DNA of 42,962 nt from Bradyrhizobium genomosp. I (2014) (GTDB lineage Bacteria > Pseudomonadota > Alphaproteobacteria > Rhizobiales > Xanthobacteraceae): the NCBI RefSeq assembly GCF_000261685.1, contig NZ_AJQE01000151.1, positions 1 to 42,962 on the forward strand, in the 5' to 3' direction. This document shows, piece after piece, positions 31,921 to 39,826 of this stretch; the first letter of the stretch is position 1; the number at the start of each line of letters is the position of its first letter. The translations under genes and the position numbers were made by a program. The notes under the pieces were generated by a model. That model had not been told where the DNA came from. It saw only the letters and a program-made list of their open reading frames with translations, and ran no database searches.

Positions 31921-34218
31921 ATGTCGTTTGAGCGGGTCCTGCGGTGGACCCTTGTTGCGATTGCAATCTCGGGATTGACCGCGGGCATTCTTGCGCGAGC
32001 CGCCGGCCACCCCGATCTGGCCGATGTCGCATGGGCGCTCGGCACGGCGCCCGTGATCGGCGGATTGGCGGTCTCGATTGCCAGGGACTTGCTGGGTGGC
32101 CGTCTGGGCGTGGATGCGATTGCGCTGCTGTCGATGAGCGCGGCGTTGGCGCTGGGCCAACCGCTTGCCGGGGCCGTGGTTGCGCTCATGTATTCCGGCG
32201 GCAACGTGCTGGAGGATATCGCGATCGCAAGGGCGGAGCGTGACCTGAGATCCCTGGTTGATCGGGCACCGCGGCAGGCCCATCGCAGGAGCAACGAGAG
32301 AATCGAGGAGGTTCCGATCGAGGAAGTCGCGGTCGGCGACGAGCTCCTCGTCAGGGCCGGCGAGATCGTGCCTGTCGACGGTATCGTTGGCTCGGTCTCG
32401 GCCACGATCGACGAGTCCGCGGTCACAGGCGAACCCATTCCGGTCGAGAAGACACGCGGCAGCGCAGTTCTCTCCGGTTCGTTGAATGCTGGTGAGACCT
32501 TCGAGTTGACCGTGACCGCACCGGCTGGCGAGAGCACCTACGCCGGCATCGTGCGCATGGTGACGGCGGCCCAGACGTCGAAGGCTCCCTTCGTGCGAAT
32601 GGCCGATCGCTTCGCACTCGTTCTTCTGCCGGTTACGCTCGTCTTCGCTTTCCTGGCGTGGCGGATTTCCGGCGATCTGACCCGCAGCCTTGCCGTGCTG
32701 GTGGCGGCGACGCCTTGTCCCCTGATTTTGGCCGCACCCGTCGCCTTCATCGCCGGCGTGGCCCAAGCGGCACGCCGCGGCATCCTGGCCAAGGGCGGTG
32801 CGGCGTTGGAGGCGCTGGCCCGCGCACATACCGTGCTCTTCGACAAGACCGGCACCCTGACGGTGGGAGGGGCGCGATTGCTCTCTGTCGAGGTCGCGCC
32901 GGGGCAGGACGCGGACGAGGTCCTCGCGCTTGGGGCATCGCTCGAGCAAGCCTCGCATCATGTGCTCGCGAAGGCGGTCGTTGCTGCGGCCGTCGATCGC
33001 GGTCTCGAGCTGAAGCGGCCGGAACAGGTCAAGGAGACCATGGGTTCTGGCCTGAGCGGCCTGATCGATGGACGCCAAGTCACCGCAGGCTCGCGAGAGA
33101 TGCTTCTTTCGCATGCCGAGCTATCGCCATGGGAACTGCGCGCCATCCGGCGCGCCTCGTGGCGTTCGGCGTTGATCGTTTTCATTGCCGTGGATGGGCG
33201 TCCAATCGGCGCGCTGCTGCTGGCCGACGAGCTGCGGGCCGATACGCCACGCGCGATCCGGCTGCTGCGCGATGCCGGTATTGCGCGAATGGTGATGGTC
33301 ACGGGTGATCGCGCCGCAGCGGCGCAGGCCATCGGTGCCGCGCTCGACCTCGATGCCGTGCTGGCCGACCGCGTTCCGTCGGACAAGGTCGAGGCGGTAC
33401 GCAGTGAACAGCGCCTTCATCCGACCATCATGGTCGGCGACGGCATCAATGATGCCCCTGCGCTGGCCGTGGCCGACATCGGGGTCGCGCTCGGCGCGCG
33501 CGGCGCGAGCGCCTCGTCCGAGGCGGCAGATGTGGTGATCCTGGCAGACCGGCTCGATCGGGTTGGCGAAGCGATCATGATTGCACAGCGGGCGCGGCGC
33601 ATCGCCCTGCAAAGCATCGTCGTCGGCATGGGGCTGTCGTTGGCGGCAATGGTCGCCGCCACTCTGGGCTGGCTCGATCCCGTGCCCGCGGCGATCGTCC
33701 AGGAGGTGATCGATGTCGCGGTCATTCTGAACGCGCTGCGGGCGCTCACTCCGGCCCTCGTCAGGGGCGGCCCGCGCATCACGACAGAGCAAGGCTTGAG
33801 CTTGCATCACGATCATCAGGCTCTCTTCAGGGATCTCGACCGCTTGCGCAAGATCGTCGACGCGCTGGACGACGTGACGCCCGAATCCGCCGCGGCGCTC
33901 ATCGAGGAAGCCCAGCGCCTGGTTCAGGGCAGCGTCGTGATGCACGAGCGCGACGATGAGGACAGCGTCTATCCAAGGCTTGCGGAGGTGCTGCGCGAGC
34001 GCCACGGCCTCTCTGCCATGAGCCGCGCGCATCGGGAGATCCTGCACCTCGCCCGGCTGCTCACTCGGATCGCCGAGGACCTGCCGTCCGAGAAGGTCGA
34101 CCGCTATCTGGTCCGGGACGCTCAGCGGGTCATCGAGGCCATCGAAACGTTGGTGCGCATGCACACGGCCCAGGAGGAGGATATCTACGAAGCCGTGGCC
34201 GCCGAGGGACCGGCTTAG
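31921..34218 (+). CDS. P1B-type metal ATPase with C-terminal hemerythrin domain (Nia/CtpD-like)
   Basis: The 765-residue protein lacks an N-terminal metal-binding domain. It has ESAVTGEPIPVEK (actuator), the TPCPL ion-channel motif in M6-type position (ATPCPLILAAPVA), FDKTGTLTVGG and MVGDGINDAPALAVADIG. Residues ~625-765 form a hemerythrin domain with HHDHQALF, VMHERDDEDSVYPRL, SRAHREILHL and LVRMHTAQEED supplying the His/Glu/Asp diiron ligands. A TPC motif plus hemerythrin tail is the known P1B-5 architecture, represented by Sinorhizobium Nia, linked to Ni2+/Fe2+ export and expressed in nodules. The domain may sense O2 or iron. The FixK-like box at 31794 suits a microaerobic role. The transported metal is not proven by sequence. 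Confidence 0.9.
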   Translation: MSFERVLRWTLVAIAISGLTAGILARAAGHPDLADVAWALGTAPVIGGLAVSIARDLLGGRLGVDAIALLSMSAALALGQPLAGAVVALMYSGGNVLEDIAIARAERDLRSLVDRAPRQAHRRSNERIEEVPIEEVAVGDELLVRAGEIVPVDGIVGSVSATIDESAVTGEPIPVEKTRGSAVLSGSLNAGETFELTVTAPAGESTYAGIVRMVTAAQTSKAPFVRMADRFALVLLPVTLVFAFLAWRISGDLTRSLAVLVAATPCPLILAAPVAFIAGVAQAARRGILAKGGAALEALARAHTVLFDKTGTLTVGGARLLSVEVAPGQDADEVLALGASLEQASHHVLAKAVVAAAVDRGLELKRPEQVKETMGSGLSGLIDGRQVTAGSREMLLSHAELSPWELRAIRRASWRSALIVFIAVDGRPIGALLLADELRADTPRAIRLLRDAGIARMVMVTGDRAAAAQAIGAALDLDAVLADRVPSDKVEAVRSEQRLHPTIMVGDGINDAPALAVADIGVALGARGASASSEAADVVILADRLDRVGEAIMIAQRARRIALQSIVVGMGLSLAAMVAATLGWLDPVPAAIVQEVIDVAVILNALRALTPALVRGGPRITTEQGLSLHHDHQALFRDLDRLRKIVDALDDVTPESAAALIEEAQRLVQGSVVMHERDDEDSVYPRLAEVLRERHGLSAMSRAHREILHLARLLTRIAEDLPSEKVDRYLVRDAQRVIEAIETLVRMHTAQEEDIYEAVAAEGPA

Positions 34219-34386
34219 CCTGTCGGCCCGCGCACTTCTTCACCAAGCCGTGAGAGCGAAGGAGCCCAGAAGGAGCGCGTGCCGCTCCGTAAGGCCGCCG
34301 CTGCGACGAGAACGTAAATTCCTGCGCCGATCGTGACGCCGAGCCCGTAGAGGACCGCATGGGTCAGCGTGAGTGATCGAACAAGC
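34215..34386 (-). pseudogene. Remnant of an APC-family amino acid permease
   Basis: The minus strand reads LTLTHAVLYGLGVTIGAGIY followed by VLVAAAALRSG, the first membrane helix of an APC-superfamily permease with its GxGIG-like motif. After about 30 residues it drifts into unrelated sequence and stops, and no start codon is present. It is therefore a decayed 5' fragment. Its stop overlaps the last bases of the ATPase-hemerythrin gene, suggesting that insertion of that gene cut the permease. Confidence 0.6.
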
Positions 34387-34431
34387 TTCGGCGGGCATCA
34401 TTTACCGTCCGGGTGCTGCAGTCGTAACCCT

Positions 34432-34445
34432 TTGATTTGCATCAG
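34432..34445. promoter_or_regulatory. FixK/FNR-like box upstream of the EF-hand gene
   Basis: TTGATTTGCATCAG matches the consensus at seven of eight positions, with its centre about 60 bases before the ATG at 34498. It lies within the 279-base gap that also holds the permease remnant. Confidence 0.5.
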
Positions 34446-34497
34446 TGTGCGGGTTGAGTTCTTTGCTTTGATGGGAAACCAAGCTGGAGGAACTCTC

Positions 34498-34929
34498 ATG
34501 CGACGCCGAACCATCGTTGCAGCGCTGCTGTTTGCCACCTTGAGCTATCCCGCACTTGGCCAGATGGCAGCCGATCACGAGGCCCACCATCCGGGGCAGG
34601 ACCAAGTGTCTGCGCCCGCCCCAACAAATTCCACGTCGAGCCAATCGCAAGGGCAACAAGGCATGAGCGGGGGCACGATGGGAATGATGGGCCGCGGTAT
34701 GAAAGGCCGCGGTCCCGCCTCCGGAGACCCGATGGGAACTCCAATCATGTTCCGAATGATATTCGCTCTGATGGACGCGGATGGCGACGGGACCGTCTCA
34801 TTGCCGGAGTTTCAGGTGGCGCACGAGCGCATTTTCAAGGCAATGGACGGCAACAAGGATGGCAAGCTGACTCAGGAGGAGATGCGGGCCTTCATGCACG
34901 GGACACGAAGCCCCGCTCCGCCGCAATAA
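34498..34929 (+). CDS. Exported EF-hand protein with Met/Gly-rich linker
   Basis: This 143-residue protein has a signal peptide (MRRRTIVAALLFATLSYPALG), then a His/Ser/Gln-rich stretch with AADHEAHHPG. A methionine-glycine-rich segment follows (MSGGTMGMMGRGMKGRG). Two EF-hands close the protein, DADGDGTVSLPEF and DGNKDGKLTQEEM, with intact Ca2+ ligands. The ATG at 34498 follows GGAGGAAC. It is probably a periplasmic calcium-binding protein; the Met/His-rich part could bind a soft metal. The neighbouring Ca2+-type and P1B ATPases and the FixK-like box suggest a cation role under low oxygen. Confidence 0.85.
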   Translation: MRRRTIVAALLFATLSYPALGQMAADHEAHHPGQDQVSAPAPTNSTSSQSQGQQGMSGGTMGMMGRGMKGRGPASGDPMGTPIMFRMIFALMDADGDGTVSLPEFQVAHERIFKAMDGNKDGKLTQEEMRAFMHGTRSPAPPQ

Positions 34930-35315
34930 CGGTCTCATCCGAGCGTGACAGCGAAGGCTCGCGAAGAGCCGGGATCGGCTGGCGTCATATTGCGCGGGGA
35001 TAACGTGCCGTTGTGAACGGTACCAGCGATTGCGTCATCGCGAGACGGATCTCGCTCATGCCGCGGTGCAGGACATCATCCGTCGACCACTTCCTGCCGT
35101 GATCCGGCTGAAGCCGGACTGTCGCCGCCGGTTTGTCGTGCGCGTGCGATCTTGCGACAAAGACAGGCTGTCTCATGACGAAGCCGAGTGCGGGGGCTGC
35201 CGGTATGAGCGACCCGGTTGAGATGATCGCTGGACCTCCTCCGAAGAGTTTCCTTGCTTTCAGTTGGGAGATCGCGACAGCCAGGAGTTTGCTGTGCAGC
35301 TCATGACGAGCAGGA
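34930..35315. other. Intergenic stretch with at most a small doubtful ORF
   Basis: This 386-base stretch has no clear gene. The minus strand is open for 63 codons at 34985-35176 and contains GRKWSTDDVLHRGMSEIR, which reads somewhat like small rhizobial hypothetical proteins. It has no ribosome site I trust. A short dyad CCGGCT/AGCCGG sits at 35104-35117. Composition looks mixed, in keeping with the decayed genes either side. Confidence 0.35.
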
Positions 35316-35329
35316 TTGAGTCAGCTCAA
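35316..35329. promoter_or_regulatory. Perfect FixK/FNR-type box
   Basis: TTGAGTCAGCTCAA is a perfect TTGA-N6-TCAA site, itself a full palindrome. Its centre is about 64 bases before the ATG at 35387. The gene it served is now broken, so the box outlived its target or now drives a truncated product. Confidence 0.7.
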
Positions 35330-35386
35330 TGCAAAACGGCTCAGTCAATTCAAGCTGGCGCTGCAACGTCATGAGAGAAGGGCCAC

Positions 35387-35648
35387 ATGCAGAACCTCAA
35401 GCCGGCATTCTGGGGCAGTCTGGCGGTTGTCGTCCTGCTGTGGCTGGTTGCGGAGCCTCAGCCATTTGGGCCGGGCTCCTTTTTCCCGCTTCGCGAGAGG
35501 ATGGTGCAGTTGAGCGGCGTCCTGGCGATCGGTTGCATGAGCATGGCGATGATGCTTGCACTACGACCGCGTTGGCCGGAGGCGTTGGTTGGGCGGCCTC
35601 GACAAGATGTACCGCCTGCACAAATGGTTCGGCATCGCAGCGCTTGTG
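35387..35648 (+). pseudogene. Truncated, frameshifted ferric-reductase-like membrane protein
   Basis: The frame opens MQNLKPAFWGSLAVVVLLWL with a GAGAAGGG ribosome site and two membrane helices (LSGVLAIGCMSMAMMLAL). It then loses frame near 35585. One base later the sequence continues as WLGGLDKMYRLHKWFGIAAL, the next helix of ferric-reductase-like/FRE-type proteins with its heme-ligand His region. Homology ends near 35648, so the gene has both a one-base frameshift and a 3' deletion. The FixK-type box upstream is intact. Confidence 0.7.
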
Positions 35649-35654
35649 GATGCA

Positions 35655-35838
35655 GCAAAGATCGAAACTCGGACGGTCGCAACTCAGCTCGAGTTCGACC
35701 TCGGGTTCACCGAACACCTCGATGGCATCTTCAATAGTATTGATTGTGAAGGTCAAGACGTCGCCGCGTTCATCGGCGACCCGGCGATCGATTGGTCCCG
35801 TCGGAGCACCGTAGTAGCCGCCGACAGTAGATGCGGGT
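35655..35838 (-). pseudogene. Internal fragment of a CocE/NonD-type hydrolase
   Basis: The minus strand reads APTGPIDRRVADERGDVLTF, then IEVFGEPEVELELSCDRPS. This is the entry to the C-terminal jelly-roll domain of CocE/NonD (X-Pro peptidase-like) hydrolases. No start, active site or end is present. It abuts the ferric reductase remnant head-on at about 35650, so the join marks a deletion or rearrangement. Confidence 0.55.
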
Positions 35839-35992
35839 CTTAGCCAACATCCCCGAGATTCCCGACGCCATCGTCGACATCGGCCGCAAGTTCGAGATGC
35901 ACATGCCGTCCGACCGTCCCGGCATGATCAAGCGCAAGCGCCTGCTCGATCTGCTACGGCAGCACGGCGAGGAGGAGCGGCCGCGCCAATAG
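35831..35992 (+). CDS. Short ORF of unknown nature, possibly a gene tail
   Basis: A 53-codon frame begins MRVLANIPEIPDAIVDIGRK and ends LLRQHGEEERPRQ. The composition looks genuinely coding (balanced, charged helix). There is no ribosome site, and it begins right at the edge of the CocE fragment, so it may be the C-terminal end of another lost gene. I do not recognise the family. Confidence 0.35.
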   Translation: MRVLANIPEIPDAIVDIGRKFEMHMPSDRPGMIKRKRLLDLLRQHGEEERPRQ

Positions 35993-36066
35993 AAACCCCT
36001 CTGAGGAGAGCAATCGGTTGGCCGCCAGGATCGCGCAGGTTGCGCTGAAATGATGGAGGCTCACGA

Positions 36067-36636
36067 TCAGAATTCGAAAAGAAGTTGTCCTGGACTGGCG
36101 GGGTAGCAGATTGTTCCATCCGGATGAGGCTCGGCAAATGGGGTAAGACGTCCCTCTTCGCGGGTCGTTGAGTCCAGCAGATGGACCACTCTGTGGCCAG
36201 CCGTGAGCAGGTAGTCCGCAATGATTTGCCGATGGCAATCCGTCCATTGCCTTTCTGCGCACATCAGGACCGTCTGCCGCGCAGACAGCTGGTGAAGGCG
36301 ATCAAGTGCGGCTCGGAAGGGAGGGCTCCTGGCGTAGTCGGCATAGCTCCGAAGAAATCCTTCGGGCCAGCCGTCATTGAGACGAAGGGGCGGGGCGTCC
36401 GTCCGCTCGCGATAGCCGCCAAGATCGGGAAGATGGTGATAAGCAATGCCGACTGATGCGAGCGCCTCTCTCAAGGGTCCGATGCTGAAATGAGGGTGTC
36501 GCCGCGATCCAGGAAATCTGCGCACATCGACCAGCGTCAGAATGTCCGCCGAACGCAGCACTTCGATGAATTCGGCACCCGATCTGCTGGAGTGTCCAAC
36601 CGTAAAGATCGGATTGGTCAGCAATGCGCCGGTCAT
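36067..36636 (-). CDS. DUF488 family protein
   Basis: This 189-residue protein begins with FTVGHSSRSGAEFIEVLR and has LVDVRRFPGSRRHPHF and LMCAERQWTDCHRQIIADYL, the three signature blocks of DUF488. The conserved Cys and His suggest an enzyme, but the function is unknown. The ATG overlaps the LysR gene stop by four bases, so they are one unit. The family is often next to stress or nucleotide genes; nothing here narrows the role. Confidence 0.88.
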   Translation of the reverse strand: MTGALLTNPIFTVGHSSRSGAEFIEVLRSADILTLVDVRRFPGSRRHPHFSIGPLREALASVGIAYHHLPDLGGYRERTDAPPLRLNDGWPEGFLRSYADYARSPPFRAALDRLHQLSARQTVLMCAERQWTDCHRQIIADYLLTAGHRVVHLLDSTTREEGRLTPFAEPHPDGTICYPASPGQLLFEF

Positions 36637-37592
36637 GTCGCCGAGATCGGCAGGTTCTGAACGGCCGCACTGATCGATTTGAAAAGCTCGTCGACGAGTC
36701 TCGGTGCCCGGAAACGGTACAGCCTGCCAAGCACGAGATTTTGTGGGCGATCCAAGTCAGCCAGGGGACGTGAAACCAAGCGGCCATGGCCGTCGACATT
36801 GTATGGAGGAACGAAGTTCAGCAGCGTATATCCGAAGCCATTGGCAACAAGGCTGCGCACCATCTCGAACGATTCGCTTTTGTGAGCCACCGTTGGGTTG
36901 AGGCCTTTGCTGCCGAACAGTGACAGGAAATAGTCACGGGTTCGTGGCTGATCGAGCAGTATCATGGGTTGTCCAACCAGATCCTGCAATGAACACGTCT
37001 GGCTTTCTGCGAGCGGGTGTGACGACGGCAGCACCACTTGCACAGGCATCGGCCTCAATGGCGCGACATGTACGGTGGTCGGAATATCGTAGTCATACAC
37101 GATAATGAGATCAAAGCCGCCGCCGTGCAATGCATCGAGCAGCGCCTCGTGCTTGTCCTCACGCCAGCGCAGTTGGATCTCGGGGTGCTTCTCCGCAACT
37201 TCCTTCAGGATGAGTGGGATGAGATAGGGGGCGATGCTTGTAAGGCAGCCGATGTTGAGCCTTCCGACCGCCTTGTAGGGACCGCGTTGTGCGACGGATT
37301 CAATCTCGCGCGCGTGGAGCAGGATGTTACGGGCATGCGCTGCCAGATCCTGGCCCGCGGAGGTGAGCACCAGCCCTCTGGCATGCCTGCGGATGAAGAG
37401 CTGGACCTGGAGAAACTCTTCCATCTGCGCGATGGCAGTCGAGATCGAGGCGGATGAAACGTTGAGTGTTTCTGCTGCCCTCAACACGCTCTCGTTGTTA
37501 GCGGTCGCAAGGAAGTAGGTGAGTTGCCGCAGCGACAGCTTTGGAACGGTTTCTCCGACCTCGATCTTGTCCTGATACTTGTCTGGACTCAC
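36633..37592 (-). CDS. LysR-family transcriptional regulator
   Basis: The 319-residue protein has an N-terminal winged helix-turn-helix (RQLTYFLATANNESVLRAAE, SSASISTAIAQMEEFLQVQLF) and a LysR co-inducer domain (RLNIGCLTSIAPYLIPLIL onward). The start is a GTG at 37592 with AAAGGGAGC ahead. It diverges from the Rieske oxygenase operon across about 215 bases, the classical arrangement for a LysR activator of an aromatic-acid pathway. The effector is probably the substrate of that oxygenase. No single T-N11-A site in the gap stands out. It is coupled to the DUF488 gene downstream. Confidence 0.9.
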   Translation of the reverse strand: MSPDKYQDKIEVGETVPKLSLRQLTYFLATANNESVLRAAETLNVSSASISTAIAQMEEFLQVQLFIRRHARGLVLTSAGQDLAAHARNILLHAREIESVAQRGPYKAVGRLNIGCLTSIAPYLIPLILKEVAEKHPEIQLRWREDKHEALLDALHGGGFDLIIVYDYDIPTTVHVAPLRPMPVQVVLPSSHPLAESQTCSLQDLVGQPMILLDQPRTRDYFLSLFGSKGLNPTVAHKSESFEMVRSLVANGFGYTLLNFVPPYNVDGHGRLVSRPLADLDRPQNLVLGRLYRFRAPRLVDELFKSISAAVQNLPISAT

Positions 37593-37807
37593 GACCGCTC
37601 CCTTTTAGTGAGCTGCTCCCGTTGATCTGCTCATCATTCGCGCAGTACTCTGCAGCTCTGTTCGGCATTCCGCGTGAGAAACTAAGCAGTTCAAGAAAAC
37701 CAAACTAAAGCGACAAGTAATCATAATTGGCAGAACCAAGGCTGAAGGCAATAGTCGAGAGGCGAATTTGACGCGGCGTCTTGACGCCGGAAGACATGGA
37801 GCCCGCG

Positions 37808-39172
37808 ATGGTTGCGCAGAAGCAATTCCTCACCACGGCCTTTGGCGGATATCTCAAACAGGAGACACCGGCCGAGAATGCGGAGCTGACCCATGTCGAG
37901 AAGGGGTCGCCGGGCGGAGAGTTGCTCCGTCGCTACTGGCAGCCGATCGCCTTGACTTCCGAGGTCGGCGAAGTCCCGCTTGGATTTCGGATGTTCGGTG
38001 AGGATCTCGTTGTCTTCCGCACCACGAGAGGCGACTACGGCATCCTCGATCGTCATTGCAGCCACCGCGGTACGTCACTGGAGTTCGGCCTACCGACGGA
38101 GGAGGGGCTGCGTTGCTGCTACCATGGCTGGCTGTTCGGGGTGGACGGACGCGTATTGGAGACGCCGGGTGATCCTCCGGGCAGCGCCCTAAAGGATCGC
38201 CTTTTCCACGGCGCCTACCCTTGCAAGGAGTACAAGGGTCTCATCTTCGGCTATTTCGGCCCGCCGGCCAGCATTCCCGAATTTCCGATCTACGATAGCT
38301 ACGAATATCCGGGCGACAAACTCGTTCCTTACTGCATCACCTATCCCTGCAATTGGCTTCAAGTGCAGGAAAACGTGATGGACCCCGCGCACGCAGTGTT
38401 TCTCCACACGCGCGTCACCTTCTCGCACTTTTCCGACACCTGGGGCGAGCTCCCGGTGATGGACTTCGTGGAGACGCCAACCGGCATGATTTACGTCACC
38501 ACGCGGCGGTGGAAAGACAAGGTCTGGGTCCGCTCTAACGATATTCTCATGCCGAACCTCGCCCAGGTCGGCCACATCTGGGAAGACGGCCAGGATGCCA
38601 AGCAGTTCGGCCGCGTCGGCATCACGCGATGGACGACGCCGATCGACAACACAACTTGCAAGGTCATCGGCTGGCGGCACTTTCACTCTGAGGTCAATCC
38701 GCGCGGCATCGGCAAAGAGGAGGAGTGCGGTCTGGAAAAGGTTGACTTCTATGGACAGGGCGCAGGCGCCTCGTTCGAGGAGAGACAACGGCTGCCCGGC
38801 GACTACGATGCTATCGTCTCGCAGCGGCCGATTGCGCGGCATGGACTGGAGCATCTCACCTATTGCGACAAGGGCGTCGTGATGCTGAGAAAATTGCTGC
38901 GACGGGATATCCGCAGGCTCGCCGCCGGTGAGGACCTGCCGGCTTCGTCGTTGCGCTCAAATGGGCTGATTCCGACTTATTGCCACGATACCGTCCTGTC
39001 GATACCGCCCATTGCCGGCATCGACGATCTCGAACTGCAGGAGGAGATCGGTCGCCGGGTGACCGAGATCGTCGTCGAGGGTGATCATCACGGCTCCGAC
39101 GGACGGCTCTCAGCCGTGCGCGACATGCTGCTGGCTTACGAGCAGTCCGTGGTGTCGCAGGCCGCGGCCTGA
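37808..39172 (+). CDS. Rieske non-heme iron ring-hydroxylating oxygenase, large subunit
   Basis: The ~454-residue protein has an N-terminal Rieske domain with the 2Fe-2S ligands in DRHCSHRGTSLEFG and LRCCYHGWLFG. The catalytic domain has ENVMDPAHAVFLHT, giving the Asp/His/His facial triad. Layout and length match the phthalate-4,5-dioxygenase/vanillate-demethylase type alpha-only oxygenases, which act on aromatic acids with a separate reductase. No reductase gene is in the window. The ATG at 37808 is preferred for the GGAG 6 bases ahead; ATG 37796 and TTG 37781 are in frame. It opens an operon with an unknown protein and an ABC importer. The substrate cannot be named from sequence. Confidence 0.9.
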   Translation: MVAQKQFLTTAFGGYLKQETPAENAELTHVEKGSPGGELLRRYWQPIALTSEVGEVPLGFRMFGEDLVVFRTTRGDYGILDRHCSHRGTSLEFGLPTEEGLRCCYHGWLFGVDGRVLETPGDPPGSALKDRLFHGAYPCKEYKGLIFGYFGPPASIPEFPIYDSYEYPGDKLVPYCITYPCNWLQVQENVMDPAHAVFLHTRVTFSHFSDTWGELPVMDFVETPTGMIYVTTRRWKDKVWVRSNDILMPNLAQVGHIWEDGQDAKQFGRVGITRWTTPIDNTTCKVIGWRHFHSEVNPRGIGKEEECGLEKVDFYGQGAGASFEERQRLPGDYDAIVSQRPIARHGLEHLTYCDKGVVMLRKLLRRDIRRLAAGEDLPASSLRSNGLIPTYCHDTVLSIPPIAGIDDLELQEEIGRRVTEIVVEGDHHGSDGRLSAVRDMLLAYEQSVVSQAAA

Positions 39173-39195
39173 TCCAAGCGAGTAAGGAGAAGCGC

Positions 39196-39810
39196 GTGTC
39201 GAGCAAAAGTCCCATTCATCCTGGCAAGGTGGCCTGGACCGGCGAAAATCCCGGTATCTATCTGAAGGATAGTCAGGATGGTCCGTGGACCGGCCTGATG
39301 TGCTTCTTCCGGATCGTGTATTCCGCGCATGGCATGGGTAGCGGCATCGTCGTGCTCGACAAGCCTGGGCTCGCGCAAGGTTATCCGGAGGTCGCGAACT
39401 TCTGTATCAGCGATAACGAGCCACTGGCACGTTACCTGATTGACGAGTTCTTCTCGAAGTTCGCGTCTTTCCGTGTCTCTCCAGGTATCCAGGCCCTCAC
39501 GCATCTGCCTATGATCGAATGCCGGCGCGAAGGCAGCACGTTGTCGACCTATTCCGAGATCGTTCGCAGCAAGGAACTGGAGGTTGTCGCGACTTGGAAG
39601 GATCTCGGCGCCGCCTACGCGGTCGACATGCCGGCCGAGAACGGCCCGACCAAGCTCCATCAAATGTACAGCCTGTTCCTCGACGCCGCCGGCGGATCGG
39701 TGACGATCAACGGCCGGCCGCTCGCCGGCAAGGTGATGCAGCGGGATTTCGCCGGGACGCGCAAGAGCACAGCGTTTCTCGCCTTTTCCGAATCCTGGAT
39801 GGAAGTCTGA
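39196..39810 (+). CDS. Unknown protein between Rieske oxygenase and ABC importer
   Basis: This 204-residue soluble protein starts at a GTG after AAGGAGAAG. It has no signal peptide or membrane helix. Visible segments include WTGLMCFFRIVYSAHGMGSG, ARYLIDEFFSKFASF and TKLHQMYSLFLDAAGGSV. The alternating beta-rich character suggests a START-like or lipocalin-like binding fold, but I do not recognise a family. Gaps of 23 and 16 bases tie it to the genes on both sides. It may serve as an accessory or second subunit of the oxygenase, or process its product. Confidence 0.7.
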   Translation: MSSKSPIHPGKVAWTGENPGIYLKDSQDGPWTGLMCFFRIVYSAHGMGSGIVVLDKPGLAQGYPEVANFCISDNEPLARYLIDEFFSKFASFRVSPGIQALTHLPMIECRREGSTLSTYSEIVRSKELEVVATWKDLGAAYAVDMPAENGPTKLHQMYSLFLDAAGGSVTINGRPLAGKVMQRDFAGTRKSTAFLAFSESWMEV

Positions 39811-39826
39811 GGCGCGAGGAGGGCCG

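Noticed and set aside
33121..34164. A 347-codon minus-strand frame inside the ATPase-hemerythrin gene
   Set aside because: It is antisense to the conserved phosphorylation, hinge and hemerythrin motifs and shows no domain.
38189..38854. Minus-strand frame of 221 codons inside the Rieske oxygenase gene
   Set aside because: It is antisense to the catalytic domain, with no ribosome site or domain.
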